NCBI GenBank assembly: GCA_037388705.1
Contig: JARRJY010000030.1
Coordinates: forward strand, 1-42,431
Length of the DNA stretch: 42,431 bases
Reading direction: 5' to 3'
DNA from: JARRJY01 sp037388705
Lineage (GTDB): Bacteria; Pseudomonadota; Gammaproteobacteria; UBA6429; Thiohalophilaceae
The translations under genes were made by a program, and so were the position numbers. Below, in pieces: positions 33,724 through 42,345 of the stretch. Each line of letters opens with the position of its first letter. Position 1 is the first letter of the stretch. The notes below the pieces were generated by a model. It was not told where the DNA came from and did not search any database. It worked only from the letters and a program-made list of their open reading frames with translations.

Positions 33724-33799
33724 TAAACCCGCACCAAAGCGCGGGTTTACATCACAATGAAATGAGTGTGAATTTTACCGCCTGAAAGGGGTTTCAGGC
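33724..33799. repeat. Two hairpins between iscX and ndk
   Basis: TAAACCCGC (33724-33732) pairs with GCGGGTTTA (33741-33749). GCCTGAAA (33780-33787) pairs with TTTCAGGC (33792-33799) around GGGG. Neither is followed by a clear T-run on the minus strand, so they look more like processing or partial-termination structures than classic terminators. Confidence 0.5.
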
Positions 33800-33818
33800 A
33801 ATCATAACAAGCTGATTT

Positions 33819-34019
33819 TTAGTCTCTTTCGTCAATCCAGGCCATCTGGATAGCTTCCAGGATTTTCTCACCACAATGAGCCGGATCATCATTGAATTCG
33901 TCCAGTTCCATGACCCATTCCATCAAGTCGGTAAATCTTATTACCTTGGGATCAACATCCGGGTGTTTTTCATCCAGTTCAATGGCAATATCCAGGGTAT
34001 CCGTCCATTTTAATGACAT
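33819..34019 (-). CDS. iscX: Fe-S cluster assembly protein IscX
   Basis: 66 residues from ATG 34019 (MSLKWTDTLDIAIELDEKHP). It is acidic, with the family DVDPKVIRFTDL and EFNDDPAHCGEKILEAIQMAWIDE. It modulates IscS activity and may act as an iron-dependent regulator. It is the last gene of the isc operon, 16 bp after fdx. A longer open frame in the same phase crosses fdx and is not real. Confidence 0.94.
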   Translation of the reverse strand: MSLKWTDTLDIAIELDEKHPDVDPKVIRFTDLMEWVMELDEFNDDPAHCGEKILEAIQMAWIDERD

Positions 34020-34035
34020 GAGGCAGCTCCGCTTG

Positions 34036-34374
34036 TTAGTGGTTTTCCGACACCATGTTGATGGTGTACTTGGGAATTTCGATGACCAGGTCCTCATCAC
34101 CAACGACCGCCTGGCAGCTGAGGCGCGAGTCTGGTTCCAGGCCCCAGGCCTTGTCGAGCAGATCATCCTCGTCTTCGGTAGCTTCATCGAGGGAATCCAG
34201 TCCTTCACGAACATAGACGTGACATGTGGTACAGGCACAGGACTTTTCACAGGCATGCTCGATTTCAATACCATTTTGCAGAGCCGCATCACAAATCGTG
34301 GTCCCCGGCTCAACTTCAAACATTGCCCCTTCCGGGCACATTTCCTCATGGGGTAAAAAAATCAACTTGGTCAT
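34036..34374 (-). CDS. fdx: ISC-type [2Fe-2S] ferredoxin
   Basis: 112 residues. The adrenodoxin-type cluster ligands are in CEKSCACTTCHVYV and the later SRLSCQAVVGDEDL. It supplies electrons for cluster assembly on IscU. It sits between hscA and iscX. Confidence 0.95.
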   Translation of the reverse strand: MTKLIFLPHEEMCPEGAMFEVEPGTTICDAALQNGIEIEHACEKSCACTTCHVYVREGLDSLDEATEDEDDLLDKAWGLEPDSRLSCQAVVGDEDLVIEIPKYTINMVSENH

Positions 34375-34386
34375 ATCCTGTCTACT

Positions 34387-36261
34387 CTATTCACTAAATT
34401 CATCGACACTGTGCCCGGACAAAGCCTTCTGTATATTGGTATCCATACGACGTGATACAAAAACCGCTGCCGCTTTATCAAGATCATCCAACGCCTGTTT
34501 AATGGCGCGGGGATCCTTACCATCACGTTTGGCTTTCAATTGCTCTGCTGCCTCATCTATGGGGGCACGTTCTTCACTATTCAATAAGTGACCATCGTCT
34601 GCCAGGGCTGCGTCCAGAGCTTCCAGAACGCGATCGGCTTCGACTTGTTGCTCCCGCAAGTTACGGGCATCAACATCATCATGTGCATGTTCAAGAGAAT
34701 CACGCAACATAGTTTCAATTTCATTGTCTGTTAAACCATAAGACGGTTTCACTTCAATACCACTTTCCACACCAGTTGTTTGCTCTCGTGCCGTTACAGA
34801 TAACAGCCCATCGGCATCTACCTGGAAGGTAACGCGTATACGTGCTGCCCCGGCCACCATTGCAGGGATGCCGTGCAAGGCAAATCTACCCAATGAACGA
34901 CAGTCACTCACCAGCTCGCGTTCACCCTGCATAACATGGATCGACATAGCCGTCTGGCCATCTTTAAAAGTGGTAAAATCCTGCGCGCGGGCAACCGGGA
35001 TAGTGGTATTGCGTGGAATGACTTTTTCCACCAGACCCCCCATAGTTTCCAGACCAAGAGATAAAGGAATCACATCCAGTAATAGCAAATCATCATCCGG
35101 CTTGTTACCTGCAAGGATATCCGCCTGAACGGCGGCACCGACTGCGACGACTGTATCGGGATCAATATCGGTTAATGGCTCACGTTCAAAAAATTCACCG
35201 ATTTTTTCGCGTACACGAGGGACGCGTGTTGAACCACCGACCATGACCACCGCGTTGACATCTTCAACCGCTACGCCTGCATCACGTAAAGTGCGACGAC
35301 ATGGCATTAAGGTTTTTTGAATTAAGGGATCAACCAACTCATTAAACTGAGCGCGTGTAAGTTCACCTTCCCAGTGTGAACCATCATCCAGTTCGATTTT
35401 TATCATCGTACTGTCAGCATTCGTTAAGGCTTCCTTGGCTGCACAGGCTTCATGTTTCAGACGACGCAGCTGATGATGGCCGGCATCATCATTAATGCCT
35501 GCCTGTTGCATAATCCATTTTGCTACGACGTTATCAAAATCATCACCACCCAGTGCCGTATCACCGGCCGTGGCCATTACCTCGAACACACCTTTATTCA
35601 AACGCAGGATAGAAATATCAAAAGTACCCCCGCCCAGGTCATAAACGGCAGTAACACCTTCTGCCTCTTTATCAAGGCCATAAGCAACAGCAGCGGCAGT
35701 TGGCTCATTTAATAATCGTAAAACGTTCAGGCCCGCCAGTTTGGCAGCATCTTTGGTAGCCTGGCGCTGTGCATCATCAAAATACGCCGGGACAGTAATG
35801 ACGACTCCCGTTAAGTCTCCCCCCAGGGATTCTTCAGCTCGGTTGCGTAAAACTTTTAATATTTCAGATGAAACTTGTACTGCAGAAACATCGCCACCTG
35901 CAGTATGAATACGGGGTACTGCAGAATCAGTTTCAACAAACTCGTAAGGTAACCTGGCCTCACGTTTTTTAATATCATCAAGACCACGACCCATAAACCT
36001 TTTTACCGAAACAATGGTATTCAGAGGATCTCTGGCACTTTCTGCTTTTGCCGCAAAGCCAACTACTGGTTCATGACCATTCTGATAACGGACAATTGAA
36101 GGTAATAAATGACGACCCTCCGCATCAGGCAAGGTCTCTGTTAAACCACTACGTACTGTGGCAACCAGTGAATTGGTAGTACCCAGATCAATACCTGCCG
36201 CAAGACGATGCTCATGCGGGTTGGTTGATTCACCAGGTTCGCTGATTTGTAAAAATGCCAT
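34387..36261 (-). CDS. hscA: Fe-S cluster assembly Hsp70 chaperone HscA
   Basis: 624 residues, in the normal HscA range. It begins with an ATPase domain (GIDLGTTNSLVATV, VYDLGGGTFDISIL, VMVGGSTRVPRVRE), then a substrate-binding domain and a helical lid. With HscB it releases clusters from IscU by binding the LPPVK peptide. The position after hscB matches the operon order. Confidence 0.96.
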   Translation of the reverse strand: MAFLQISEPGESTNPHEHRLAAGIDLGTTNSLVATVRSGLTETLPDAEGRHLLPSIVRYQNGHEPVVGFAAKAESARDPLNTIVSVKRFMGRGLDDIKKREARLPYEFVETDSAVPRIHTAGGDVSAVQVSSEILKVLRNRAEESLGGDLTGVVITVPAYFDDAQRQATKDAAKLAGLNVLRLLNEPTAAAVAYGLDKEAEGVTAVYDLGGGTFDISILRLNKGVFEVMATAGDTALGGDDFDNVVAKWIMQQAGINDDAGHHQLRRLKHEACAAKEALTNADSTMIKIELDDGSHWEGELTRAQFNELVDPLIQKTLMPCRRTLRDAGVAVEDVNAVVMVGGSTRVPRVREKIGEFFEREPLTDIDPDTVVAVGAAVQADILAGNKPDDDLLLLDVIPLSLGLETMGGLVEKVIPRNTTIPVARAQDFTTFKDGQTAMSIHVMQGERELVSDCRSLGRFALHGIPAMVAGAARIRVTFQVDADGLLSVTAREQTTGVESGIEVKPSYGLTDNEIETMLRDSLEHAHDDVDARNLREQQVEADRVLEALDAALADDGHLLNSEERAPIDEAAEQLKAKRDGKDPRAIKQALDDLDKAAAVFVSRRMDTNIQKALSGHSVDEFSE

Positions 36262-36314
36262 AGTCGTAATTCAGTCTGGTATTAAAGAAATATTTATTGT
36301 ACTAGAACCCTGTT

Positions 36315-36848
36315 CTAATATCCTGCTAACTCTTCTTCTATCGCCTCGGCTTCCTGTTGTAATTTGTCGAGAAATTGCAGTTTTTGTACTGCCTGCTTGC
36401 CTTCATCAGTTTTACTTTCATCTTTTAATATATCTATGAGTTCACTAATCATGGCTTTATGTCGTTTGCGGATATCATCCATACTTTTAGCTAATGCAGA
36501 CATGGGATCAGAAGCTGATTTTACTTCACCCAGTGATTCACGTAATTCTATTTGTTCCATCAGGAACATGGGATCAAGATGCGTATCACGCTCATTATCG
36601 AAATCCACCCCACGTATTTCCAGCATGTAACGCGCGCGATTCATTGGGGATTTTAAAGTCTGAAAGGCTTCATTTATTTGTGCGGCTTTTTCAACAGCTA
36701 AACGCCTTTCACGATCAGAAGCGTTAGCAAACTTGTCTGGATGAACGGTACGTTGTAAATCACGGTAACGTTCAGACAACTGTTGTAAATCAACATCATA
36801 ACTTACAGGAATACCAAACAACTCGAAGAAGTTCTGAGTAGTTTCCAT
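36315..36848 (-). CDS. hscB: Fe-S cluster co-chaperone HscB
   Basis: 177 residues. The J-domain carries HPD (RTVHPDKFANASDRER), and a C-terminal helical domain binds IscU. It lies between iscA (21 bp before it) and hscA (53 bp after it). Confidence 0.95.
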   Translation of the reverse strand: METTQNFFELFGIPVSYDVDLQQLSERYRDLQRTVHPDKFANASDRERRLAVEKAAQINEAFQTLKSPMNRARYMLEIRGVDFDNERDTHLDPMFLMEQIELRESLGEVKSASDPMSALAKSMDDIRKRHKAMISELIDILKDESKTDEGKQAVQKLQFLDKLQQEAEAIEEELAGY

Positions 36849-36869
36849 GATAATCTTTATAGCTGGATA

Positions 36870-37193
36870 CTAGACGGTGAAGCTTTCGCCGCAGCCACAC
36901 TCGTCCTTGACGTTTGGATTGTTAAATTTGAACCCTTCATTGAGACCTTCTTTACCATAGTCCAGTTCAGTACCATCAATGTAAATCAGGCTCTTGGGAT
37001 CAACAATAATTTTCACACCATTAGACTCAAATACCTGGTCGGTATCTTCTATCTCATCGACAAACTCGAGCACATAGGCCATGCCAGAACAGCCAGTAGT
37101 TTTAACACCCAGCCGTAAACCTTCCCCTTTACCTCGGTTCTCAAGGAAGGCTTTTACACGATCTGCTGCTACTTCAGTTAAGGTAATGGCCAT
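36870..37193 (-). CDS. iscA: Iron-sulfur cluster assembly protein IscA
   Basis: 107 residues. The three family cysteines are present: KTTGCSGMAYVLEF and the C-terminal DECGCGESF. It is an A-type carrier for Fe-S transfer. It lies between iscU and hscB. Confidence 0.96.
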   Translation of the reverse strand: MAITLTEVAADRVKAFLENRGKGEGLRLGVKTTGCSGMAYVLEFVDEIEDTDQVFESNGVKIIVDPKSLIYIDGTELDYGKEGLNEGFKFNNPNVKDECGCGESFTV

Positions 37194-37219
37194 AAAACTA
37201 CTCGTACTACTTAAGATAA

Positions 37220-37600
37220 CTAACCGTTTTTCTTTTTGTAATCATCAATAGCAGCTTCAATAGCATCTTCAGCAAGTACTGAGCAATGTACTTTTACCGG
37301 GGGTAATTCCAGTTCCTCAGCAATCTCACTGTTCTTGATTTGCTGTGCTTCGTCAAGAGTCTTACCTTTAACCCACTCTGTTAACAGTGAGCTTGAAGCA
37401 ATTGCAGAACCACAACCATAGGTTTTGAACTTGGCATCTTCAATGACACCACTGTCATTCACCTTGATTTGTAAACGCATCACATCACCGCAAGCTGGAG
37501 CACCAACCATACCCGTGCCAACCTGTGTATCTTCTTTTTCAAACGTACCAACGTTTCGTGGGTTTTCATAGTGATCAATTACTTTGTCGCTATATGCCAT
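37220..37600 (-). CDS. iscU: Fe-S cluster scaffold IscU
   Basis: 126 residues. Cluster ligands are seen in GAPACGDVM, TYGCGSAIASSS and VHCSVLAEDAI. The HscA-binding LPPVK motif (ELPPVKVHC) is intact. It follows iscS by 44 bp. Confidence 0.97.
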   Translation of the reverse strand: MAYSDKVIDHYENPRNVGTFEKEDTQVGTGMVGAPACGDVMRLQIKVNDSGVIEDAKFKTYGCGSAIASSSLLTEWVKGKTLDEAQQIKNSEIAEELELPPVKVHCSVLAEDAIEAAIDDYKKKNG

Positions 37601-37644
37601 GATTGTTCACCTCTTTGGTAATCAAGCCTCAAGCAACCGCTGAT

Positions 37645-38859
37645 TTAATGTGCGGTCCACTCGATGGAATTCAAGTCAATGCCATCTTTGAACATTTCCC
37701 ATAACGGCGACAGTTCTCGCAACTTGTCGATATTCTCGTGAATTTGTTCAATAGCAAAATCAATTTCTTCTTCAGTGGTAAATCGACCAATTGAGAAGCG
37801 AATTGAACTATGTGCCAACTCGTCATTTCTGCCAATAGCACGTAAAACATAAGAAGGCTCAAGACTTGATGACGTACAGGCCGAACCTGAAGAAACCGCC
37901 AGGTCTTTTAATGCCATCATCAATGATTCACCTTCAACAAAATTAAAACTCACGTTAAAGTTATGTGGAACACGCTGTTCCATGTCACCATTAACATAAA
38001 TCTCTTCGATATCTTTAATGCCATTCCATAAGCGATCACGCAACATACGAATGCGTTCATTATCTGCCGCCATTTCTTCTTTAGCATATTTAAAGGCTTC
38101 ACCCATTCCAACTATCTGGTGGGTAGCTAGAGTACCGGAACGCATGCCACGCTCGTGACCACCACCATGCATTTGGGCTTCAATACGAACACGTGGTTTA
38201 CGACGAACATATAAAGCACCGATACCTTTTGGACCATAAATTTTATGAGCCGAGAAAGACATCAAGTCAACTTTCATGTCCTGCAGATCAATAGGTACCT
38301 TGCCTGCACTTTGTGCTGCATCCACATGAAACAATACCTTGTTCTCACGGGTAATTTCACCAATTGCTTTAATATCCTGAATGACGCCAATTTCATTGTT
38401 GACGTGCATGATGGAAACCAGGATTGTATCTGGACGAATTGCCGCTTTGAGTTTTTCCAGGTCTATCAAACCATTTTCTTCCGGATCCATGTAGGTGACT
38501 TCATAACCTTCACGTTCCAGTTGGCGACAGGTATCCAGAACTGCTTTATGTTCTGTTTTACTTGTAATAATGTGTTTACCCTGTTTTTGATAAAAATGGG
38601 CAACACCTTTGATAGCAAGGTTATCCGATTCAGTCGCACCCGAGGTAAACACAATTTCCTTCGGATCAGCATTCACCAGTGCCGCAACATTTTGACGTGC
38701 TTCTTCAACGGCTTTTTCCGCGTTCCAGCCAAACTCATGGGAACGTGAAGCCGGGTTGCCAAAATTGCCTTCCATCGTCAGGCAGTCACACATAACCTTG
38801 GCAACACGTGGATCAACCGGCGTAGTTGCTGAATAGTCAAAATAAATCGGTGTCTTCAC
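37645..38859 (-). CDS. iscS: Cysteine desulfurase IscS
   Basis: 404 residues from GTG 38859, chosen because it gives KTPIYFDYSATTPVDPRVA, the family start, with GGAGAGAG upstream; the longer ATG start adds 19 unrelated residues. The PLP lysine is in SFSAHKIYGPKG, and the persulfide cysteine is in SSGSACTSSSLEPSYVL. It provides sulfur to IscU and to tRNA thiolation. Confidence 0.97.
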   Translation of the reverse strand: MKTPIYFDYSATTPVDPRVAKVMCDCLTMEGNFGNPASRSHEFGWNAEKAVEEARQNVAALVNADPKEIVFTSGATESDNLAIKGVAHFYQKQGKHIITSKTEHKAVLDTCRQLEREGYEVTYMDPEENGLIDLEKLKAAIRPDTILVSIMHVNNEIGVIQDIKAIGEITRENKVLFHVDAAQSAGKVPIDLQDMKVDLMSFSAHKIYGPKGIGALYVRRKPRVRIEAQMHGGGHERGMRSGTLATHQIVGMGEAFKYAKEEMAADNERIRMLRDRLWNGIKDIEEIYVNGDMEQRVPHNFNVSFNFVEGESLMMALKDLAVSSGSACTSSSLEPSYVLRAIGRNDELAHSSIRFSIGRFTTEEEIDFAIEQIHENIDKLRELSPLWEMFKDGIDLNSIEWTAH

Positions 38860-38923
38860 GACTTTCTCTCTCCGACAGGATATCTGCAGCATCCGCTTGC
38901 CACAGATTATCCCCAAATATCTG

Positions 38924-38985
38924 TAAATTTAACGCCTGGTCCATCCAGCGTAAGTGAACAAACTATTATACCGTAACGAGCTGAA
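38924..38985 (-). promoter_or_regulatory. iscR-iscS intergenic region with imperfect hairpin and TATAAT
   Basis: Between the iscR stop and iscS the minus strand has TATAAT (38970-38965) without a good -35. An imperfect stem follows, formed by TTACGCTGG and CCAGGCGTTAA with two bulges. E. coli has a hairpin in the same gap that protects iscR mRNA. A similar role, or a weak internal promoter, is possible here. Confidence 0.3.
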
Positions 38986-39453
38986 TCAGGCAGTAACTGT
39001 AACTTGCTGCTGGTTTTGCTCTGATTCCTGACGGGCAGCCACTTCTTTAATGCCTTCACGTTCGACCAGTTGTCCGAGACTGATTCCCAACAGGAAATCA
39101 TGAATACGGTCACTCAATTCAGTCCATAGTTCGTGGGTCAAGCATTGCTTGTCATCCTGGCAGTTACCCAGTCCACCACAGCGTGTGGTTTCCAGTTTTT
39201 CATCTACCGCGGTAATCACATCCGCAACAGCAATATCATTTGCACTACGGCTCAAACGGTAGCCACCGCCCGGACCCCGCGTACTGTCTACCAAGCCGTT
39301 TTTACGTAACTTGGAAAACAACTGTTCCAGATAGGAAAGTGAAATTCCCTGGCGCTGCGAAATATCCGCCAGTGTAATTGGACCATCTTTATAATGTAAC
39401 GCCAGGTCTAGCATGGCAGTTACAGCATATCGACCTTTGGTTGTAAGCCTCAT
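38986..39453 (-). CDS. iscR: Rrf2-family Fe-S regulator IscR
   Basis: 155 residues from ATG 39453 (MRLTTKGRYAVTAMLDLALH, the standard start). The winged helix includes SLSYLEQLFSKLRKNGLVDSTRGPGGGYRL. The cluster ligands CGGLGNCQDDKQCLTH (three Cys and one His) are intact. It represses its own operon when it carries [2Fe-2S]. A matching type 1 site overlaps its promoter. Confidence 0.96.
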   Translation of the reverse strand: MRLTTKGRYAVTAMLDLALHYKDGPITLADISQRQGISLSYLEQLFSKLRKNGLVDSTRGPGGGYRLSRSANDIAVADVITAVDEKLETTRCGGLGNCQDDKQCLTHELWTELSDRIHDFLLGISLGQLVEREGIKEVAARQESEQNQQQVTVTA

Positions 39454-39509
39454 AGCATTGCCCCGTAGGTGTAAATTTAGTAGTCTATGAAATACCAATA
39501 GACAACATA

Positions 39510-39542
39510 ACAATAACAAGACCAAGTATTTCAGTCAAGTAT
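39510..39542 (-). promoter_or_regulatory. isc operon promoter with overlapping IscR type 1 site
   Basis: On the minus strand, TTGACT (39538-39533) and TATTGT (39515-39510) are 17 bp apart; transcription would start near 39503, about 50 nt before iscR. ATACTTGACTGAAA (39542-39529) fits the left half and centre of the IscR type 1 consensus exactly, while the right half is only partly matched. Autorepression by IscR is expected. Confidence 0.7.
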
Positions 39543-39582
39543 TTTGTCCATTTCTTCACGAGAAAGTTTCCCCCCAACCAGA

Positions 39583-40389
39583 TTATTTTTCTGATTGATT
39601 TGCTGGGTCTTGATCAGAATCTATATCGGTAGAATCTGTGTTGGCTTTAGAGGTGATGTTGCAGGATCCCAGGTCCGGAAGTCGGACTTCATCCATCTCC
39701 ATTCCTAAAGTTTTCAATGACTTGCACATATTTTCCATCTGCTGATCCATAGCATGGACATGATCCAGCAGGCAGTTGATTGCATTCGCGACCGGGTCCG
39801 GCATATCTGCACTGGTGCCATAGGCGTCAAAACCGATTTTCTTTGCAAACGCCTTGCGATGCTCGTCATGCTCGTCGCTTTTAGCAACAATTCGACCAGG
39901 GATGCCTACTACTGTCGCTCCGGCAGGCACGTCTTTTACGACCACCGCGTTGGAGCCTACACGGGCACCCTCTTCCAGGGTAATTGGCCCGAGCACTTTT
40001 GCCCCGGCCCCAACCACGACATTGTTTTTCAACGTCGGGTGCCGTTTACCTTTGTTCCAGGTTGTCCCGCCCAGCGTCACCCCATGATAGAGGGTCACGT
40101 CATCACCAATTTCCGCAGTCTCACCAATAACCACACCCATCCCGTGATCAATAAAGAAACGACGACCGATTTTTACGGCTGGGTGTATTTCAATACCGGT
40201 TAGCCAACGCGCAAAATGCGATAGCACACGGGCCAGCCATTTCAGGCCGATATTCCATAAGCCATGACTCATACGATGAATCAACACGGCATGCACGCCC
40301 GGATAGGCCGTCAGCACTTCAAAACTGTTTCGTGCTGCCGGATCCCGGTCAAAGACACAACGGATATCTTCTCTGATTCGTGTAAACAT
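39583..40389 (-). CDS. cysE: Serine O-acetyltransferase
   Basis: 268 residues. An N-terminal helical SATase part (FTRIREDIRCVFDRDPAARN) leads to a left-handed hexapeptide-repeat helix with DHGMGVVIGETAEIGDDVTLYHGVTLGG, containing the catalytic His and Asp. The C-terminal extension is Asp/Ser-rich. It makes O-acetylserine for cysteine synthesis, which supplies IscS. The trmJ-cysE-iscR order is common. Confidence 0.95.
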   Translation of the reverse strand: MFTRIREDIRCVFDRDPAARNSFEVLTAYPGVHAVLIHRMSHGLWNIGLKWLARVLSHFARWLTGIEIHPAVKIGRRFFIDHGMGVVIGETAEIGDDVTLYHGVTLGGTTWNKGKRHPTLKNNVVVGAGAKVLGPITLEEGARVGSNAVVVKDVPAGATVVGIPGRIVAKSDEHDEHRKAFAKKIGFDAYGTSADMPDPVANAINCLLDHVHAMDQQMENMCKSLKTLGMEMDEVRLPDLGSCNITSKANTDSTDIDSDQDPANQSEK

Positions 40390-40500
40390 GCCAGTCCTTA
40401 CATTTCTTTACTTAATTACTTAAGTCTAATGCTGCGCTATTAGAGGTTTTGCCTGCTCTAAAGTCAAGTAAATGGTGATTTTTTCCTTTTATTTCAAGAC

Positions 40501-41265
40501 TTAATATTTCTCTCCATCATTACCCCGAACACGTTTTTTGCCCTGTGCGGCTGTCAGTATGCCACGCAGGATATTGACTTCGTTTCGTTCCAGAGCGATA
40601 CGGTTAAACATACGACGGATCCTTCTCATCAGTTTCTTGGGTGCCTGCGGGTCAAGAAAACCAATTTCAGTAAGGGCCGTTTGAAAATGTGAGTACATCC
40701 CTTCCAGATCATCCGCACTGGCCAGAGGCGAATCATGTTCATTTTTCACGACGCGACCTTCACTGGCTAGCATGGCCATGCGTACTTCATAGGCCAATAC
40801 CTGTGTAGCTGCTGCCAGGTTTAGCGAAGAGTAATCAGGATTGGCCGGAATATTCACCAGTAAATTACAATGTTCCAGCTCGGCATTACTCAGGCCGGAT
40901 TTCTCCCGTCCCATCACCAGTGCCACCTGCTCGCCCTGGCTTATTACCATCTCAACTACCTGTTCGGCGCATTGCCTTGGGTCCACCACTGGCCAGGGAA
41001 TAGAACGCAAACGGGCACTGGCACCCACCACCAGCGCACAGTCAGCTATAGCTTCTTGCAGGGTATTTACCATTATGGCCGACTCGAGAACATCTACAGC
41101 TCCCGATGCCCTGGCGCGTGCCTCGCCCACCGGCTTTTCTACTGGGTCGACCAGGTATAACTGGCTCATTCCCATGGTTTTCATGGCGCGGGCCACGGAG
41201 CCTATGTTACCCGCGTGGCTGGTATTGACCAGCACAATACGTATTTTACTTAGTTCACTTGTCAT
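40501..41265 (-). CDS. trmJ: tRNA (cytidine/uridine-32-2'-O-)-methyltransferase TrmJ
   Basis: 254 residues from ATG 41265 (MTSELSKIRIVLVNTSHAGN). The SPOUT fold has IGSVARAMKTMGMSQLYLVDP, LVMGREKSGLSNAELEHC and YSSLNLAAATQVLAYEVRM, which form the SAM-binding knot. It methylates position 32 of tRNAs. The longer open frame toward suhB is not used. It is divergent from suhB. Confidence 0.94.
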   Translation of the reverse strand: MTSELSKIRIVLVNTSHAGNIGSVARAMKTMGMSQLYLVDPVEKPVGEARARASGAVDVLESAIMVNTLQEAIADCALVVGASARLRSIPWPVVDPRQCAEQVVEMVISQGEQVALVMGREKSGLSNAELEHCNLLVNIPANPDYSSLNLAAATQVLAYEVRMAMLASEGRVVKNEHDSPLASADDLEGMYSHFQTALTEIGFLDPQAPKKLMRRIRRMFNRIALERNEVNILRGILTAAQGKKRVRGNDGEKY

Positions 41266-41292
41266 TAATTCACATCTTAAATTTATTAAAGC

Positions 41293-41351
41293 TTCAGTCT
41301 GCAGCCCCAAGGCTGTTAGAATAGCGCCTCTGTTGGTGGCTACACCCACCA
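41293..41351 (+). promoter_or_regulatory. suhB promoter candidate and leader hairpin
   Basis: TTCAGT (41293-41298) and TAGAAT (41317-41322) are 18 bp apart, so transcription would begin near 41329. The short leader then has a hairpin: TGGTGG (41334-41339) pairs with CCACCA (41346-41351). Confidence 0.45.
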
Positions 41352-41385
41352 CTATGTTCTTTAACACTGTAGAGGAAATACCATC

Positions 41386-42192
41386 GTGCATCCGATGCTA
41401 AACATCGCCGTTCGTGCCGCACGTAGTGCAGGTAATATTATCGCGCGTTATGCCGATCAAGTGGATACTTTATCCATCAGTAACAAGGCACCCAATGATT
41501 TTGTCAGTGAAGTGGACAAACTGGCTGAAGAAGAAATCATCAACGTCATAAAAAAAGCTTACCCTGAGCACAGCATTCTTGCAGAAGAGACCGGCAGTCA
41601 TGTAGGTAACGAATACGAATGGATCATTGATCCCCTCGATGGCACGACAAATTTCCTATACGGTTTCCCTCAATTTGCTGTTTCCATTGCCCTGCGCCAT
41701 AAAAATAGACTTGAACAGGCCGTAGTTTACGATCCTATGCGCCAGGAACTTTTTACCGCGACGCGTGGCGAGGGTGCGCAACTAAATGGCCGACGCATTC
41801 GTGTTACCAATCGCAAGGGATTACATGGCGCCCTGCTAGGTACTGGCATACCCTTCCGTCCTGAACATGAAGTGTTCATGGACCCCTACTTTGAAATGAT
41901 GAAAGACCTGATTCCGGGCAGTGCCGGTATACGGCGGGCAGGATCTGCTGCGCTTGACCTTGCCTATGTCGCTGCTGGTCGAATCGATGGTTTCTGGGAA
42001 CTGGACCTGAATGTCTGGGATATTGCTGCCGGAGTACTGCTGGTGGAAGAAGCCGGTGGCCTGGTAGCCGATCTGGAAGGTGGAATGAATTACCTCAAAA
42101 CAGGCGATATTGTTGCGGCCAATCCAAGAGTGTTCAAAGCCATGCTACAGAAAATTCGCCCCCATATGGCAGAGGTGAAAAAGGTTCGCTAA
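41386..42192 (+). CDS. suhB: Inositol-1-monophosphatase SuhB
   Basis: 268 residues with a GTG start at 41386, giving MHPMLNIAVRAARSAGN as in E. coli. The metal-binding motifs are ILAEETG, IDPLDGTTNF and NVWDIAAGVLLVEEAGG. In E. coli SuhB also joins Nus complexes in rRNA antitermination. It is the last complete gene on the plus strand. Confidence 0.96.
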   Translation: MHPMLNIAVRAARSAGNIIARYADQVDTLSISNKAPNDFVSEVDKLAEEEIINVIKKAYPEHSILAEETGSHVGNEYEWIIDPLDGTTNFLYGFPQFAVSIALRHKNRLEQAVVYDPMRQELFTATRGEGAQLNGRRIRVTNRKGLHGALLGTGIPFRPEHEVFMDPYFEMMKDLIPGSAGIRRAGSAALDLAYVAAGRIDGFWELDLNVWDIAAGVLLVEEAGGLVADLEGGMNYLKTGDIVAANPRVFKAMLQKIRPHMAEVKKVR

Positions 42193-42293
42193 CAGCTCCC
42201 TTTAAAGCCGACCCTGATGCCAAAAACAACTGATTATTATTGCACCATTACCGGGCATTTTAAATTTGACCCCGTTACCAGAATCATGATACC

Positions 42294-42307
42294 TATGGTT
42301 AACCATA
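42294..42307. repeat. 14-bp perfect palindrome upstream of the right-edge gene
   Basis: TATGGTTAACCATA lies 38 bp before the GTG of the Cys-rich gene. Just upstream, TTTAAATTTGACCCCGTTAC contains a TTGACC that could serve as -35. The stretch 42193-42345 holds no gene. Confidence 0.4.
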
Positions 42308-42345
42308 TGGGTTTTCAGTAAATTATGCTGGTAAGGAGAATTCTG

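Noticed and set aside
34020..34349. Extension of the iscX frame into fdx
   Set aside because: It lies in another phase over the conserved ferredoxin gene; IscX homology starts at 34019.
36303..36317. Small hairpin TAGAAC/GTTCTA between hscA and hscB
   Set aside because: Only 6 bp and AT-rich, overlapping the hscB stop; likely chance.
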